Positions 1 to 13,700 of a stretch of DNA of 64,000 nt are shown here, one piece after another (within the stretch, counting starts at the first letter, position 1; every line of letters starts with the position of its first letter). Origin of the DNA: Desmodesmus armatus (taxonomy: Eukaryota; Chlorophyta; Chlorophyceae; Sphaeropleales; Scenedesmaceae); assembly GCA_007449985.2 (NCBI GenBank), contig VIIQ02000020.1, forward strand, positions 186,001 through 250,000, read 5' to 3'. Under the pieces are notes generated by a model. The model was not told the DNA's origin and made no database searches. It worked only from the letters and a program-made list of their open reading frames with translations. The position numbers were made by a program, and so were the translations under genes.

Positions 1-1119
1 AGATGATCGGTATGTCACCAATGACTCATTGTCAGACAGGTGACGTTGTTGGTTGTTCCCGCCAAAATGGTGTTTCAGTCGGCACAGAGTGCAACAGCCT
101 CTCTCAGCATGAAATGCTGGTGGGGCTGTTGTGCTTGAGCCACATTGTTGTGCTGCAGCTTTATCTCTTGCTAGAAGTACTTGTGCTTTTCCTTCAAAGT
201 TTCTGTGGCCCTCGCTGATTTGCTGCAGTACAGCTGCTTGGTACTAGAAGGGGCAGCAAGTGTGGGAGTTGATGACCATTTGCAGCTGCTGCAGCCAGAG
301 CCGGTCTGTGTGTCTGGCGTCTACAGTGCATGACATTGATTGCTTTGGGGTGTGCATGGCGAGCCTGCAACTGCAGGCAGCCTGGGCCCGTAGTATCATC
401 GCAACATGTAGAAGCTGCTGTGACCATGCTGCGCAGTAGCCAGCTGGCAGGCGCCTGCAGGGCCCCGAGAATGCTTGATTTGTTGTGCTGAACCTGCTTG
501 ATGCACACCAGTTGGGCCTTGGTACAGGAGCAGCTGCTGCAGACTCAACACACTTCATGGTAAACAAACAGCTACCGTAGCTGCTGACAGCGTGCACGGG
601 ACAATCCTTGTTTCACTCCCAGTGCAGCCATGTGGCATGCCACATGGCGTGCTTGATATGTGCAGGTGTAACACTGTTTGCCAGTCATGCATCAAGCTGA
701 CAAGGGGCAATGAGTTGGCTTTGGTCAGTGTTTCGTGACATGTTCCGTTCTGTTGTCACAACAGCAGCATGACACTGTCCAGCTGCTTCACGTGGGGTCC
801 GCCCCCTGGCTTGTGTGGTGTGACAGTCTCTCTGCACTGGCTTCACTGCAGCCAGAGTAGCAGATCATGCATGATGAACAATCAGTGCTGCTCTGGTGGC
901 TACTGTCATGAATCTGCCATGCAACAGCAGCTAGCCGATGCTTTCCACTTTCGTTGACATCTGCTGAGGCTTGACCGACGGTCATTCACCAGCTTCTAAG
1001 CATGAAGTCGCTGAGTTCCGCCCATCTGCAGCGTTCGCTGCGCGCCTGAGGCCATCAGCTGGCTTGTTGCAAGTGGGCCAGCTCATCAGCAGTGACCTTC
1101 CTGTCAACTTCAGGTCACC

Positions 1120-1276
1120 CTTCCTGTCAGCTTCGTGTCACCCAGCGAGCAGTAGCTTCCATGTTGCTGCAAAACCAGCTATTCAAGTCCTGTGAATATT
1201 TTGCGCAGCTGCTGCGACGGTGGCAACGCTCCTATCGCAGAGTGTGGGAGGATGCTGACACGAAGCTGACAGGAAG
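1120..1276. repeat. 21-bp perfect inverted repeat around a 115-bp spacer
   Basis: Arms lie at 1120-1140 and 1256-1276 and are exact reverse complements over 21 bases. The spacer shows no gene. The structure lies about 330 bases before the LPMO start codon. It could be a small foldback or MITE-like element or a transcribed hairpin; nothing in the sequence decides which. The rest of 1-1602 holds no gene I can support. Confidence 0.6.
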
Positions 1277-1602
1277 GCCGGTACATTCGTGGATTCGATA
1301 GCTTCCGTGTTAGACTTTCACATAGGCTATGAAGCCACTGGTGATGTACAAGGTGACCCACAACAGTACACAATACCTCGCTCACTGCAGAACGTACTGT
1401 GCCTGGTGCCGGTGAGTGACACGGCACCGCTTGACAAGGAAGCTTGATCTCAGCGCGCTGGAGCAAGCAACGTGCGAGATACCGCAGCATCTTGGTATAT
1501 GAGCATGAGTTTCAGCATGCGCCCCATCTGCGCCTGCATCCTGTCTAACCAATCTGTCTGTTGTATCTGCTGTGAACATGTTGGACCTGCAGGCCAACCA
1601 CC

Positions 1603-4600
1603 ATGGGGGTTCTTCAAGTTGCGCTGCTGGCGTTCTTGGCTGTTGCAGCTTGCCCCGGGCAGGTTGCAGCGCATGGATCCCTCTACGTCCCCCGTCCTCG
1701 CAACTGGTTGTCGCCCATCCCTGCTGGATCCAGCCCTCCTCCTTGGTATACCTTTCCTAACAATATCAACGGCGTTGAGAACTTCGGCAACGGACATGGT
1801 CCCTCACTGACGAAACCGACCATGGGGCCAGGTGTGTTTGGTGATAGTAGTAGAACAGACAGGAATCCAGCGACCCAGGCAGCAGGCGTGTAGTGTACGT
1901 GTGCTGTGTAGAAACTTGCAGACGACTAGTTTCGGATCGGCTCTTGCGGAACCCAAGTGATGCCTACATAACCATTTGCAATTGTTGATGCAGGAGTGTG
2001 CGGTGACCCATGGCAGCATTACGCTACAAACTACGCTGGAATGAGCAACCTGCAAGTTCAAGCCACCTACACATCCGGTCAAGCCATTGATGTGCAGTGG
2101 ATCATCGCCGCCAACCATGGTGGACGGATTGGGCTGAAGCTGTGCCCCACTGGCAGAACTGGCTTGACTCAGGCCTGCTTCGACGCCAACCCTCTGCAAA
2201 GGTCTGCCACGCCTTTCACTAGGAGTTTCGTTGTGTGCAGGTGCAAAGCAAATCACATGCATGATGCATCAATGTCCCCATCGCAGCTGCCGGCCTGAAC
2301 CCACAGGCGGACGGAGTCTGGCAGAGTTGCACCGCACCCAGCATGCCATGAAGTTATGGCCGAGTCTGCAGGTCATACTCACACTGTAACTTCACACTGA
2401 AGAATCACATGGTTATTGTCAACGCACCCAGCAGCAGTACAGCATGTCTATAGAACGTCTAACGCCCAGGTGGCGTCAGTGCTGGATCGAAACCTGCCCA
2501 TATTTGTTTAGGGGATCAGGGGAGGCGTTGCTGCAGTTCTGCTGCTGTCCAGGTGCTGCGCACTTGCTGCTGCTGGGGTCCTCCTGCTAAGATACTGCTG
2601 CTGGGGTACCCAGCACCGCTGCAGGAATGAACACGGAGCGACATTTGTGAGCAGTCGCAATTGAACAAAAGCACCGCGACAATAGCGTTTTGTCGTCTAC
2701 TGCTGAAGTCAGTCATACGCACGTCAGTCCAAGGTGCTTGGACAACTGTCGTCTGCGGAGCTCGTAACCGTTCCCATCTCCTTGCCCAAATGCCCTCCGC
2801 AATGACCAAGACATAGCTATATACGCAATTTAACGTTTGAAAGGTGCCTCGGTGGATCTCTGTGACAGCAACAGCAGACGGGTGAGTGAGTAGACCTGAC
2901 AGTCAGACCTGACTTACAGTCATCTTCGTAGCTGGTGTGAAGACCGAGCTACAGCCATGAAACAGGTTCTTAACTGAATTGAATTGCGTTGGGATGCTTG
3001 CCCGAGGATGTTTATGCGTGTGCCATCGCGCAAGGATATCGTTCATGTATATAGGTTCGCTGTCTTTTCACACAGGCCCTATGGCGGACAAGCGGTGCTT
3101 CAGACGTCGTCGACAAATATGCCTGATTGTCGTGTGGGGTGTCCAGTTTGCGATGGCTCCGCCATGGACTGCCTGCACATATGCTCTCGCAGCACAAGCA
3201 GTTCGCACCTTTCTACCGAACACCATCACAATCCTTATCATCGATTCATTCGTTATCGCCCAGCCCGGGCGTGGTGCGGAGCTTTTGGGAACGGAATGTA
3301 GACTCGTTTTTGGCTGTCATGTGTGGGGTGTGAACTTTGCAACGTATAAAGCTCTCAACCTTAAGGTTTCGATCTAATACATTCTACAATGTTCAGCATA
3401 GTGGGTACTGACTGTGGTGCAATCATTGTGCACATTGTACAATGGCACTGTGCAGGGCCGATGGACGTGGGCGCTTCTACTACATCATGGAGGGCGATGC
3501 TCCACCAGGTGACTGATTCACCGATCCGCACTGTACAGTTTGTGCAGATCCGTGCAGTTTGTTCGTGCAGCATACACTAGTGTAGAGTACTGTGACGCAA
3601 CTTGCGTGCGCAACTGAGGCTCAGGACTGTTGACAAGCGTGCTTGATTGCCACTAACAAGACAAGTACATGCTGCAATCATGACTAATTGGATCCACGGA
3701 TGAGTGCTTGAGGCTCAGAAATTCGAGGCATGACTAGACCCTAGAGGGCCTTTCAGTGTGGCGCACGGCGAAAGTCTGGCGCAACCTTGGGTCAAGGTGA
3801 AGCTTCCTGCCCTGCACAGTATGCTGAAAGCCAGGAACTCCGGAGGTCACAGCCTTTTCACTTGCCACAGCCTTTGTGCCACAGTGGGCGACCTTGAGTT
3901 AATATTTTCTCATCACCTGACATGTGTTGTGTGGTGTACTTTCAATGTTGCTGCACCCAGGACAACTCGCCAGCTGGCTAGGCATCCGCAGCGGAAGGTT
4001 CCAGCTGCCTGCTGGTGTTTCATGCGCCAATGGCTGTGTTTTGCAGTGGGAATACCTGACCATGAACAGCTGCTACCCATCTGACATCAGTACATGCCAA
4101 GACTGTGGGGCAAGTTATCCCATCAGGTGTATGGTGCTTGTACTACAACACACCATTGTTTTTGGCGTGTGTGTGTGGTGTCTGTATGGCACGTTGCAGG
4201 TTTGCCAGTGCGCGTTGCGGCCCGCAAAATTGGGATTACATGTGAGCCTGGGACAATGGCACATGTGGCAACATGGACACTTTGAAGTGATCATGGCCCA
4301 GGCTCGGCAATGCTTGCCTCCAGCACACTGCATGATGCAGTGTGTCATCATGTGCTGTTGCTGCAACTGACGATGCGTTGCTGTTTGTTGTGTGCTGTGT
4401 CTTATGGGTTTGCAGGCGCAACCCAGTCCTGAAGTATCTGCGCGATCTGCCCAACTGCTGCATTGGCCCAGGCTGTACTGCGGCCAACTCGCCCGAGATC
4501 TTCTAGTGAGTGACTCACTCGGTCGGACCGACATGCAGCATGTGCTGTTGCCATAATGCATGCACAGCCACGAGGCATTGCACTGCACTTTGAAACGGCG

Positions 4601-7123
4601 CCCCCTCAAGCAGCACGGCCAGTCAACGTCATGCACCACGTGGTGCTTGTGCACAAGCTATGCTGCCAGACATGGCTGCTCAACTTGTTGAAGAATGAAT
4701 GACAAGCTGCCATGCATTACTCATTTATGTCAATGCCTCAAAACATCGGATGCCATCCAAGGCTTGAGGCAATGACATTACGGTATCACCTGGTGGAGTA
4801 CCCTTTTGTGGAGTCATGTGACTCATGTGACGCTCAATACTTCTGCTGCTGTCGCCTTTGCACTGCAGCAACTGTGCTGACATCATCATCACCGGCAATG
4901 GTGGTACTTGCAACCCCTCATGCCCAGCCCCCAACGCGTGCCAGACTGGTGAGTTCCAGCACACCTGAGCGCTCACTACTAGAACGCGTTTTACTCACCT
5001 ACATGTTGCCCCTGGCTACACTGAGGGTATCCCTGCTTATCCAGAGTCTCCTTGTGCTCTGCCCTGCTTATCCATCGCCTCCCTATACTCGACAGCACAG
5101 CCATCACTGCCCTGAGCTGGCAGTGGTTGTTCAGCTGCGCAGCTATAATGCCATCCTGCTTGTTTGAGCAGCCAACACTGCGCTCTTTGAAAGTGATCAG
5201 TGTATGTGACTGTGCTGCCAGCACTCATCAGATCTGATGAGCCCACTCTAGACTGGGCAGTCTACGCTTTGCTTAGTCAAGGAAGGCGCACCATGCTGGG
5301 AAAGCCCAGTTGTTACTGACTGGTTGCTTGTGTTTGTGCTTGGACAGGTGGCGGCTGCAACACTGCCACAAGGACCTGCAATCCTTTCACCAACCGTCCA
5401 AACGGCGCCACCTGCACTGGTGGAACATGCCAGAATGGTGTTTGCCAAAGTACCCCTGTCCAAGGTGGGTCACTGAAGCATCATGGTGAACCGTTCATGC
5501 ATATGTCTGACATGAAGGCTTCAGTGACAGCCTGCCGTGCGTTGCAGTGACAGCCTGTCGCAGTGACGGTCACTGACCATACAATGTGACACTCGAGAGT
5601 CATAATGAGCAAAGCGCCTGCTTGGCACAGCATTGGGTATCATGCACGTGGCATGGCAGAGTTCCCTTGACGGGGGCTCGGGGGGGGGGGGGGGGACAGC
5701 CACGTTTGCTTTTGAGGTGCACCGTGCATTGCCAAGTCTGATCACATCCTGCTGCTTCTCGCACCCCTTTACAGGTTGCCGCACAACCGGCTGCCCTGCG
5801 CTAACCCTGTGTCAGGCAGGTGGGTTGCCGGCGCCTGCCGCAGGCATGTTGCATTGTTGCCGCAGCAGCGTTTTCTCAACAGTTGGTTTTGATGGCTGCG
5901 TCTGCCCTGCTTGCACACCACGCTTGGCATTACTCTGTTGTATGAGAACAGCAAAATATCTGCACAGCAACTGGTGCGATCCCACTACTGCACCATGGTG
6001 GCCACCAGTAATGTAAGGAGCTATTCAAACATTGGTGGCGCTGTTGCTTTGTACATTTCATGCTATCATCAAGCAGAACAGCACGCACGGTGTCACACAG
6101 ACGCACACACCATTGCATTGGCGTGCTTCAAGAACTTCATTGAGTGACAGGTCAGCTGTCCGGCGGCAGTCCTCAAGTCGTATTTATGTTGCTCATTGCT
6201 TGCGGTTATGTGCAGGTGGTGGCTGCAACACTGCAACAAACGTCTGCAACCCCATCACCAACCGTCCCAACGGCCAATCCTGCACAGCTCCGGCCGGAGG
6301 GACTTGCCAGAACGGTGTCTGCCAGGGCCCTACTAATGACCCCTGCCGAGGCATCGCTCCAGGACAGACGCGTGCAACTTGCTTGTGCCGCAACCGTCCC
6401 CATGGGAGGTATCAGGACACTGCCTTGCAGTGCACTGGCGGCGCCTGGTGCTTCAACGGAGGTTCATCATACATCTCGTGTGCTTCAGGGCTGAGGTACA
6501 ATCCAACCATTGGTGTATGTGACTGGCAGGTCAATGTAGCATGTGACGGGAGGGTTGGTCTTGCTAGTGTTGCGCGTCGCTTCGGGGGCTCTGCCGGGCT
6601 CGTAGGTGCTGAGGTTGTGGATGTTGCCGGCTTGAATGCCACTTTGGGTGAGTCTGCTGATCAAGTTGCTGCAATGACAGCAGCATCTGTGGGTGAGGAT
6701 CCGGCTGCTGTTGCCGCTGATGTTACAGCTGCGAGTGTTACTCCTGAGCAGGCCTCTATTGAAGATGCTGCCGCAGCCACAGCTGTACCTGTTACAGCTG
6801 AGGAAACCCCTATTGTAGATGCTGCCGTTGCTGCAGCCGCAACTGTTGCACCTGAGCAGGCCCCTGTTCAAGATGCTGCCGCTGCAGCAGCTGCAGGTGT
6901 TGCACCTGAGCAAGCCCCTGTGGTAGATGCCACTGCTGCCGCTACGGGTGCAACCGTTACACCTGAGCAGGCCCCTATTGTAGATGCTGCAGCTGCCGCT
7001 AGTGCTGTTCCTGTGTTGGAGCCTGTGGCCATCGCTGCAGCAGATCCTGCTGCAGCTGTAGCTGCTCCTGTGCTGGCTGATCCCACAGTTGTGACTGAGG
7101 GTGGCCTTGCAGCCAGTGGCTGA
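1603..7123 (+). CDS. Secreted lytic polysaccharide monooxygenase (AA15-like) with CBM14 domain
   Basis: Nine exons join in phase: 1603-1831, 1994-2201, 3456-3508, 3961-4126, 4416-4505, 4869-4948, 5348-5464, 5775-5819, 6216-7123, giving 631 residues. The signal peptide ends at Ala23, so the mature protein would start with His24-Gly, the N-terminal histidine of the copper brace in LPMOs. A second likely brace histidine is in the NHGG motif of exon 2. The core ends with the LPMO-typical CVLQW and NCADI motifs in exons 4 and 6. Exons 7 and 9 carry two similar Cys-rich modules (GGCNTAT..CNP..NRPNG), with a short Cys exon 8 between them. Exon 9 then holds a CBM14-type chitin-binding domain (about six Cys, ending CDWQVNVAC) and a long Ala-rich tail with repeated PEQAP. 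The family oxidatively cleaves chitin or cellulose outside the cell. The start ATG has a good context (CAACCACCATGG). Family assignment between AA15 and other LPMO families is by motif memory only. Confidence 0.85.
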
Positions 7124-7133
7124 GCACCTTGAT

Positions 7134-7154
7134 GGCCTAGCATGATGCTAGGCC
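7134..7154. repeat. Near-perfect palindrome in LPMO 3' region
   Basis: Ten-base arms flank a single central base, ten bases after the LPMO stop codon. It would form a short hairpin in the 3' UTR of the transcript. Function unknown. Confidence 0.5.
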
Positions 7155-8859
7155 TGCACAGGCTGTAGCTGTGTCCTTGTGTAGCGTTGTGTAGCATGTA
7201 TTCTTGCTGGAATCAAGAATTGAGTGTGGCGCTCTGCCTATCCTTGCCGTGACACCTGGTGTGACACCGTGGCACACCTACGTTGTTTGACGAATGTGAT
7301 TAAGCTGTGAATTTGGCACTGCCAGGCAAAGGACATACTGGTGTGACACCCTGCAGCACAGGATCACAACTGAGGCAAAGCAACGCAGGATCAACACCTG
7401 GAGATGGTTGAGGGAACCCCTGGACAGAGTTTGTCTGTGGGTGCAGAGGCTGTTGAAGCCTTGTGCTGCGTTGGTGGGTGTGTGATGAAACCAGCAAGAT
7501 TGTCGTCCAAGGCTGCTTTGCCAACGAACTCTTTGTGCTGGGGTGTCGAAGGGGATGGTGCAAGAGGGACTGGAATGGCCTGCAATGCTATGCCGCCATG
7601 AATACATGCATTCTTGCACAACATGTTGAGCTCTGGCGACCCCTTGTAACACTACGATGCGCTACTTGGCCCTGGTAACAAAATATTTTGTTGTCCATCA
7701 ATGGACATGATCAACCAACCTCTGTGCCTTGTTATGGCTAGCTATCTCTAGCTGTGCAGATAGCTGTGCAGGTTACATTGTGTGATCGAGCAGATGAAAA
7801 GCAGGCCCATGTCTTGAGACAGCACGGTGCACCTTGGTTGCCTCAATGTGCAGTCGTACTGACGTGCAGTGTCAGCAGTCGCAAGTGCATCAAGCCAGGG
7901 ATGTGTTGTTAATCAGAGGTGAGGACTGTGCTGCTGACCACAAACACACACAACAGGGCCGTGCAACCATTATTGATATGTGTGATAGACATTTCAATAT
8001 TTTTATGACGTCTGTTACAAGCTGAGGTGGCGTGGTGTGCTGCTATAGCTGAGGTGGCGTGGTTTGCTAGCGCTAGCGCCCCACCAAGGATGACCATCCT
8101 CGAGGAATCCCAGGCTGGGGCAACAATACACTGCCCAAAGCACTGAAGCTTGGTGCCGTATTCATTATCGTTTGGAAAACATGACTGATGTATCTGCGTA
8201 GCTTGCGGGGTTATGCGGACTGTTGCATGTGCAAGGCATCCATGCCATGGCTGACTTGCAGCTGGGAACGGCCCAAACCACCCAAACCCATTCAAGATAA
8301 GGTTACATTTTTATCGTGAAGCTTTAAATATCGCACCGGTGCACCCCAGAACTTTGCTTTGTGCAAGGTGTGGGCTTCAGGGGGCGTGCAACACCAGCTT
8401 CTGCAGCATGGCCAAGCAGACCACTACGGTAGAGCAAGACAACCGAAGCAAAGTGAAAATGCATCTAGCTGTGGAGTTCTTGGTTCAGTGACGGACATCG
8501 CCGCATTTTGCAGTGCTTGGATGGGTGCTTTCAATGGACACCTGTCACAGGGTCAAAGGGAGGGTTCACAGCAGTGGTGTGCAAGCCGCTCAAGCGTGGT
8601 GTGGACGGACCCAGTCAGCTCAGAAGCCTTTACGTTTCCCCAGCAAGCCGCTGCTTTGCACATTCGGTCGAAGCCTGCCTTTCGAGGGCGACACCACAAG
8701 CTCCCTGCCTGTTCCTCTGGTTATGCACGCTGACCTATCACATATACAGATTGGAGATATACGGCCTGACAAGCCACCGCAGTTAGGACACACGTTGCTG
8801 CATGCAGCAGTGAGGACACCAGCTGCTTCAGCTCCTGCTCCCCAGAGCAGCACGGCAAG
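7155..8859. other. Spacer between LPMO and eIF5 genes
   Basis: I see no supported gene here. It should contain the LPMO 3' UTR and the eIF5 promoter and 5' UTR. A TGTAA, the polyadenylation word used by many chlorophytes, occurs near 7645. It is far from the LPMO stop, so its use is uncertain. Several open frames at 7400-7680 and 8360-8790 have no recognisable motif. Confidence 0.5.
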
Positions 8860-10697
8860 ATGCAGAACATCGGCGGCGAGAATGCGGGCGATGCCTTCTA
8901 CCGCTATAAAATGCCCAAGCTGATCGCCAAGGTGCGTGGGTTGGTGGGCAGCATGGGAGTCAGTTGCGTTGGCCCATCAGAACAGCCTGTTGCTCAACAT
9001 GCATACACTGCTGCAGATCGAGGGCCGCGGTAATGGCATCAAGACAAACGTGGTGAACAACGTGGACATCGCCAAGTCTCTGGAACGCCCTCCTGAGTGT
9101 GAGTGAAGGCAGAGCAGCAGCAGCAGCTTGAACTTGTTGGGGTCTGGGGGTGGTGGTTGGTGCATGGCAGCAGTGGTGCAAGGTTGTTCCAAATACTTCT
9201 TCCTTGGTGTGTGTAATACGTGCAACGTGGTTGTGAGCCTCCCCTGTTGATCAGCTTGACCCAACATGGCGGTCTCGATCAGCTGCTGCCGGTGGTTTCT
9301 AGGCACTTCACCCAGCAGTAGCCTTGCCTCGTCACCCTTCGTAAGTGTCCTGCATGTGCCCACCTGTGTCCTGCTGCCCCCCACAGACATCCTCAAGTTC
9401 TACGGTTGTGAGCTGGGTGCCCAGACCAACTTTGACAAGAGCACAGGCACGTCCATTGTCAACGGCGCCCACGACACCAAGGTGCTTGCAGAGCTGCTTG
9501 AGAAGTTCATCAAGAAGTGAGTGGCAATGGCATGGGGGCTGATTTGGGGTGAGATGCCCGGTGGACTGTGAAACATGAGACCAACCCACTGCGCTGCTGT
9601 TGGCAGGCAAGGCTTCACTCGCAGTGCGCACATGCAGTTGATGCATGGGCATCAACTGCATGTTGTTGACCTGCCGCACAAGCGTCCTTGCCTGCATGCA
9701 GGGGGACGGGGTGAGATGCCCAGTGGCCTGTGACACGGTAGCACCAACCCACTGGGCTGCCGTTGGCAGGCATGGCTACATTTGCAGTGCGCACATGCAA
9801 TTGCTGCAGGGTTTGATGGCCTGCCTGCACAATCGTCCTTGCCTGCATGCAGGGCGCAGCATGCCCTGCCATATTGGCTTTGCCCCCAGCACACTGAGTG
9901 TGCATATCATGTCCCTGGTGCTGTTGTGTCCTGCAGGTATGTTCAGTGCTATTCCTGCGGCAACCCTGAGACCATGATAAAGATCAAGAAGGAGTTCATC
10001 TCACTCAAGTGCAAGGCCTGCGGGTGAGGGGGCAGACTGTTCTACTTCATGATGGTGGTTTCGTGCATCAGCGCTCAAGGCGCTAGGCAGTGATGCCTGA
10101 AACAAGGACCTTGCAATCTTGCAAAACACTGCAGCTGGTCCGTCAAACTGAGCACATGCCAGCAGCTGACACAGTGCGTGTTGTTGTTTTGCCACCAACG
10201 CTGTTGTGGATGGTTGCTGCTCCGTTAGCTGCTCCAACTCTATCGTCGTTCCTCTCCTTCCCGCCTGTGCCCCCCTGCAGCTATGTGTCGGATGTCGACA
10301 TGCGTCACAAGGTCAACACCTTCATCCTCAAGAACCCTCCAGAGAACAAGCTGTCCAAGGAGGAGAGGCGGTGAGCACTTGATGCACCGAACAGCCAGGC
10401 AGCATGGTGGCTGGCGCAGGCACACACGCAATGAGCAGCTGCTGCTTGAGGCAGCAGGAGGGTCCTGGCACTGCATCTATCGCTAGTTGGGGGGTGGTAG
10501 TGTTCACCCCCTTGTCTGCGTATGTGAGCGGTTGTCCCATGCCTCTGGCGTCGTGGCAGCCGGGGCTGTGGTGCCGTCAGCTTGCGTCCTGGCATTGTGC
10601 GTACAGGGGGTGGCGCTCTTTGTCTTGCTTACCTCTGATATTGTTCATGGATGTGGTTGGTCTGCTAGTCAGTGCTGATTTGGCATCGGTCCCGCTC

Positions 10698-10729
<32 letters not shown>

Positions 10730-13700
10730 CGTGCAGCCTGAAGAAGGCTGAGGAGGACCGCATGCGTGACGCCCTGGAAGGCGCCGCCAAGGAGAAGAAG
10801 GAAAAGAAGGAGAAGAAGAAGGACAAGGAGAAGAAGTGAGCCTTTATCTGGGCACCATGTTGTGCAAATCTTTTTCTTTTATCAAACCGCCTCATCATCA
10901 AGGATAGTAGCTTTCAAGCTGTGGTGGTGGCAGAGGCAGTGAAAGGGGCGGTAGCTGACAGCGGGCACCTGCTATTCGTGTGTGACGTGCAGGGACAAGA
11001 AGAAGAAGAGCAAGGAGGAGGGCGGCGATGATGCAGCAGAGGGTGCGGAGGGTGCAGCGGACAAGGACTCGGGCCCAGAGGAGCAGGAGGAGGAGGAGAG
11101 TGAGGATGAGGTGAGCAGCTGCAGCAGCTTGGCAGAAAGCTGGGCAGATTGAACAATGCCAACTGGAAGGGCAGGCGTTCTGTTTTTGCGCACCAGTGGC
11201 AGTGCTGGAGGCGTAGTGCACACAGCGGGGTGCCCAGCAGAAGTGCTGCTGGACTGTGCCCTTGGTGGCTCCCTATTTGCAGTGGGCAGCTCGCTGCCAG
11301 CTCGGTCCACTGCCACGCTTTCTCATTCGTTGTTGCTGCATCAATCAAGATTTGTCACACCTGCTGCATGCGCTCTTGCTGATCCCCCCTGTGCCTGTGT
11401 GCAGGTGGTGTGGATGACGGACACCAGTGAGGAGGCTGCCAAGCGCCGTGCGCAAGAGCAGCTGACCGCCGCCACCGCAGCCATGGTGACGCAGGGCAAC
11501 ATTGAGGCAGAGGCGGCAGAGGCCAAAAAGGCGGCCAAGAAGGAGGCCAAGCGGAAGGTGAGGCTGTGACCGGGACACATCTGTAAACAGTCATGCTTGA
11601 GTTTCAAGGGTTGAGCAGTGGTCAAAAGCATACGGCACAGAGGTCACAAAGGTCGCACGTGTACATCAAAAGGGGTGAGCTCACCATGCAGAGTTGCCTG
11701 GTAAACAGGTACTGGTGGGGCCTCTTAGCAACAGGGACAGTCAGAACACATGTTGGGCTACCTTACTGTCTCCACCGTGTCTCTCTCAACCTACACTTGC
11801 CGCTCCTCCTGTCCCCAACTGCCTGCTGCAACCACACCGTACCCCAGGCCAAGGAGGAGGAGGAGCGCCGTGCTGCTGAGAGTGCCTCCCTGAAGGCCGC
11901 CCTGGCTGCTGGTGACAAGCTGGAGCCTGCAGCAGCTGAGCAGCTGACCAGGTACCTGATGGAGGAGGCAGACGGCAGCGCAGCAAAGGTGAGTGGGTGG
12001 CGGGCTCGATTGGTGGCAGTCTGGGTGGGTGGGTGGTGCTTCAGGGTCGATCGGTGGTGGTGACACCGCCCAATGATTGCTGGTGAAGCATGGGTGAGGG
12101 GCCTGGACAGCATGCTGAATTCAAGCAGCAGCACCCGGGGGGGGGGGGGGGGATCCAGCAGCAGTGTCGTCCATGGTCATTAGCGAGGTACTGGGTCAGT
12201 CCGCTTGCATGTGTGACACTGTTGCTGTTGGGAGTCTTGGACATGACATCCAACAGTTGGCTGGCGTGCACACCGCTTACTTCACGTGCGCTTTGTATGT
12301 ATGCAGGTGGCAGAGTCAGGTGCTGTCAAGAAGCTGAACGTCGAGGGAGGCGTTGCAGCCAAGGCGCGCGCTGTCTACGCAGCCCTGTTTGTGCCAGCCG
12401 CACCAGCCCCAGACAGCAACGGCAGCAGCAGTCCCCCCAGCCCCGGCAGCCCCAAGGCCAATGGCAGCAGTGATGCTGCCGCCAATGGCAGCAGCAGCAG
12501 CAGCAGCAAGCTGACTCCTGCGCTGGTGGCAGCCGTGCCCCTGCTGAAGCAGCTGGCGAGCGACCCTCCTGGGCAGTTGGCGCAGCTGGTGGCGATGGAG
12601 TGGCTGCTGGCGGTGAGTGGGTTGTGGCTTGGGCTTTTGTCTAACTTGCAGCAGCTGCTGTTGTGAGGGGGTGGGAACGCAACGGCAGGGTCCTGCAAGC
12701 AATGTACCCTGCACACTTGCCGGGCACGGCGAGCAGCTGATCCTGGTGGGCAGCACGGACGTGCCAGGCGACAATGCATCGCATGGTTGCACACGCATTT
12801 GCTTCACCTGCGTGAAGCAGAGTTGTGCACGGGTTACCAGCTTGAAGCATAGCTGTGCACGGGCTGACTAGACCTGACACGTGTACATGTAGGTCCGTGC
12901 CGACGCGCCCGTCTGTAATGTCCCGTCCTGAGTATGACTCTAAACTGCTCCCGTAGTAGAGTGGTCAAGTCAAGTTCCTATCATCAGATAGGTCTTGGGT
13001 TCGATCCATGTCTGCTGCGAGGGTGCGGCAGCACCACAGTGCGTCCGGGAACAGCTGCCGCTCGAACCGGGTGGTGCTAGGCACACCATGGGAAAAAATG
13101 CTACTGGAATTGACGGCTGGCTTGCTGGGTGATCTCGATCGCCCTCACACCTGACCTGAGAGACTGGGGTACTACAGGCCCTTCGGGGCACCCTCATGAG
13201 CCCCTGGCTCGCTGGCAAGTGCCGAGGTTGGGACTCTGTCCCCAATTACTGTACTGTACTGTAATGAGCCTGTGTTGACACGCATTGTGTGTGCCGCTGC
13301 CCTTTCCGTGTCTCTGCTGCTGCTGCTGCTGCAGGTTGGTGCTCCCTCTAAGGTGAAGGAGGCCCCCTGGTGCTCAAGGCGCTGTACGATGCTGACGTGA
13401 CCGAGGAGGATATCATCCTGGCATGGCACGACAAGGAGGATGCAGCAAAGGTGGGTCTGGGATAGTGCTGCGTGCATATGGTTGCGGGTCTGGTGTCACA
13501 GGTGTTGCTGGTGATGATTTACCTGCCAAGGAGGGCCAAGCTTGTGTAGGCATCTTCACTATCGCACTGGCTGGGTGTACCGGCTGGGGCACTGGCTGGG
13601 TCACAGCCTTGGTGGATGCGGTGCTGACTGTGGATGCTGCTGTTGGTACGTATGCATGTAGGTGCTGGGTGTGCCTGCGGACGCTGCTGCCTCTGTGCGC

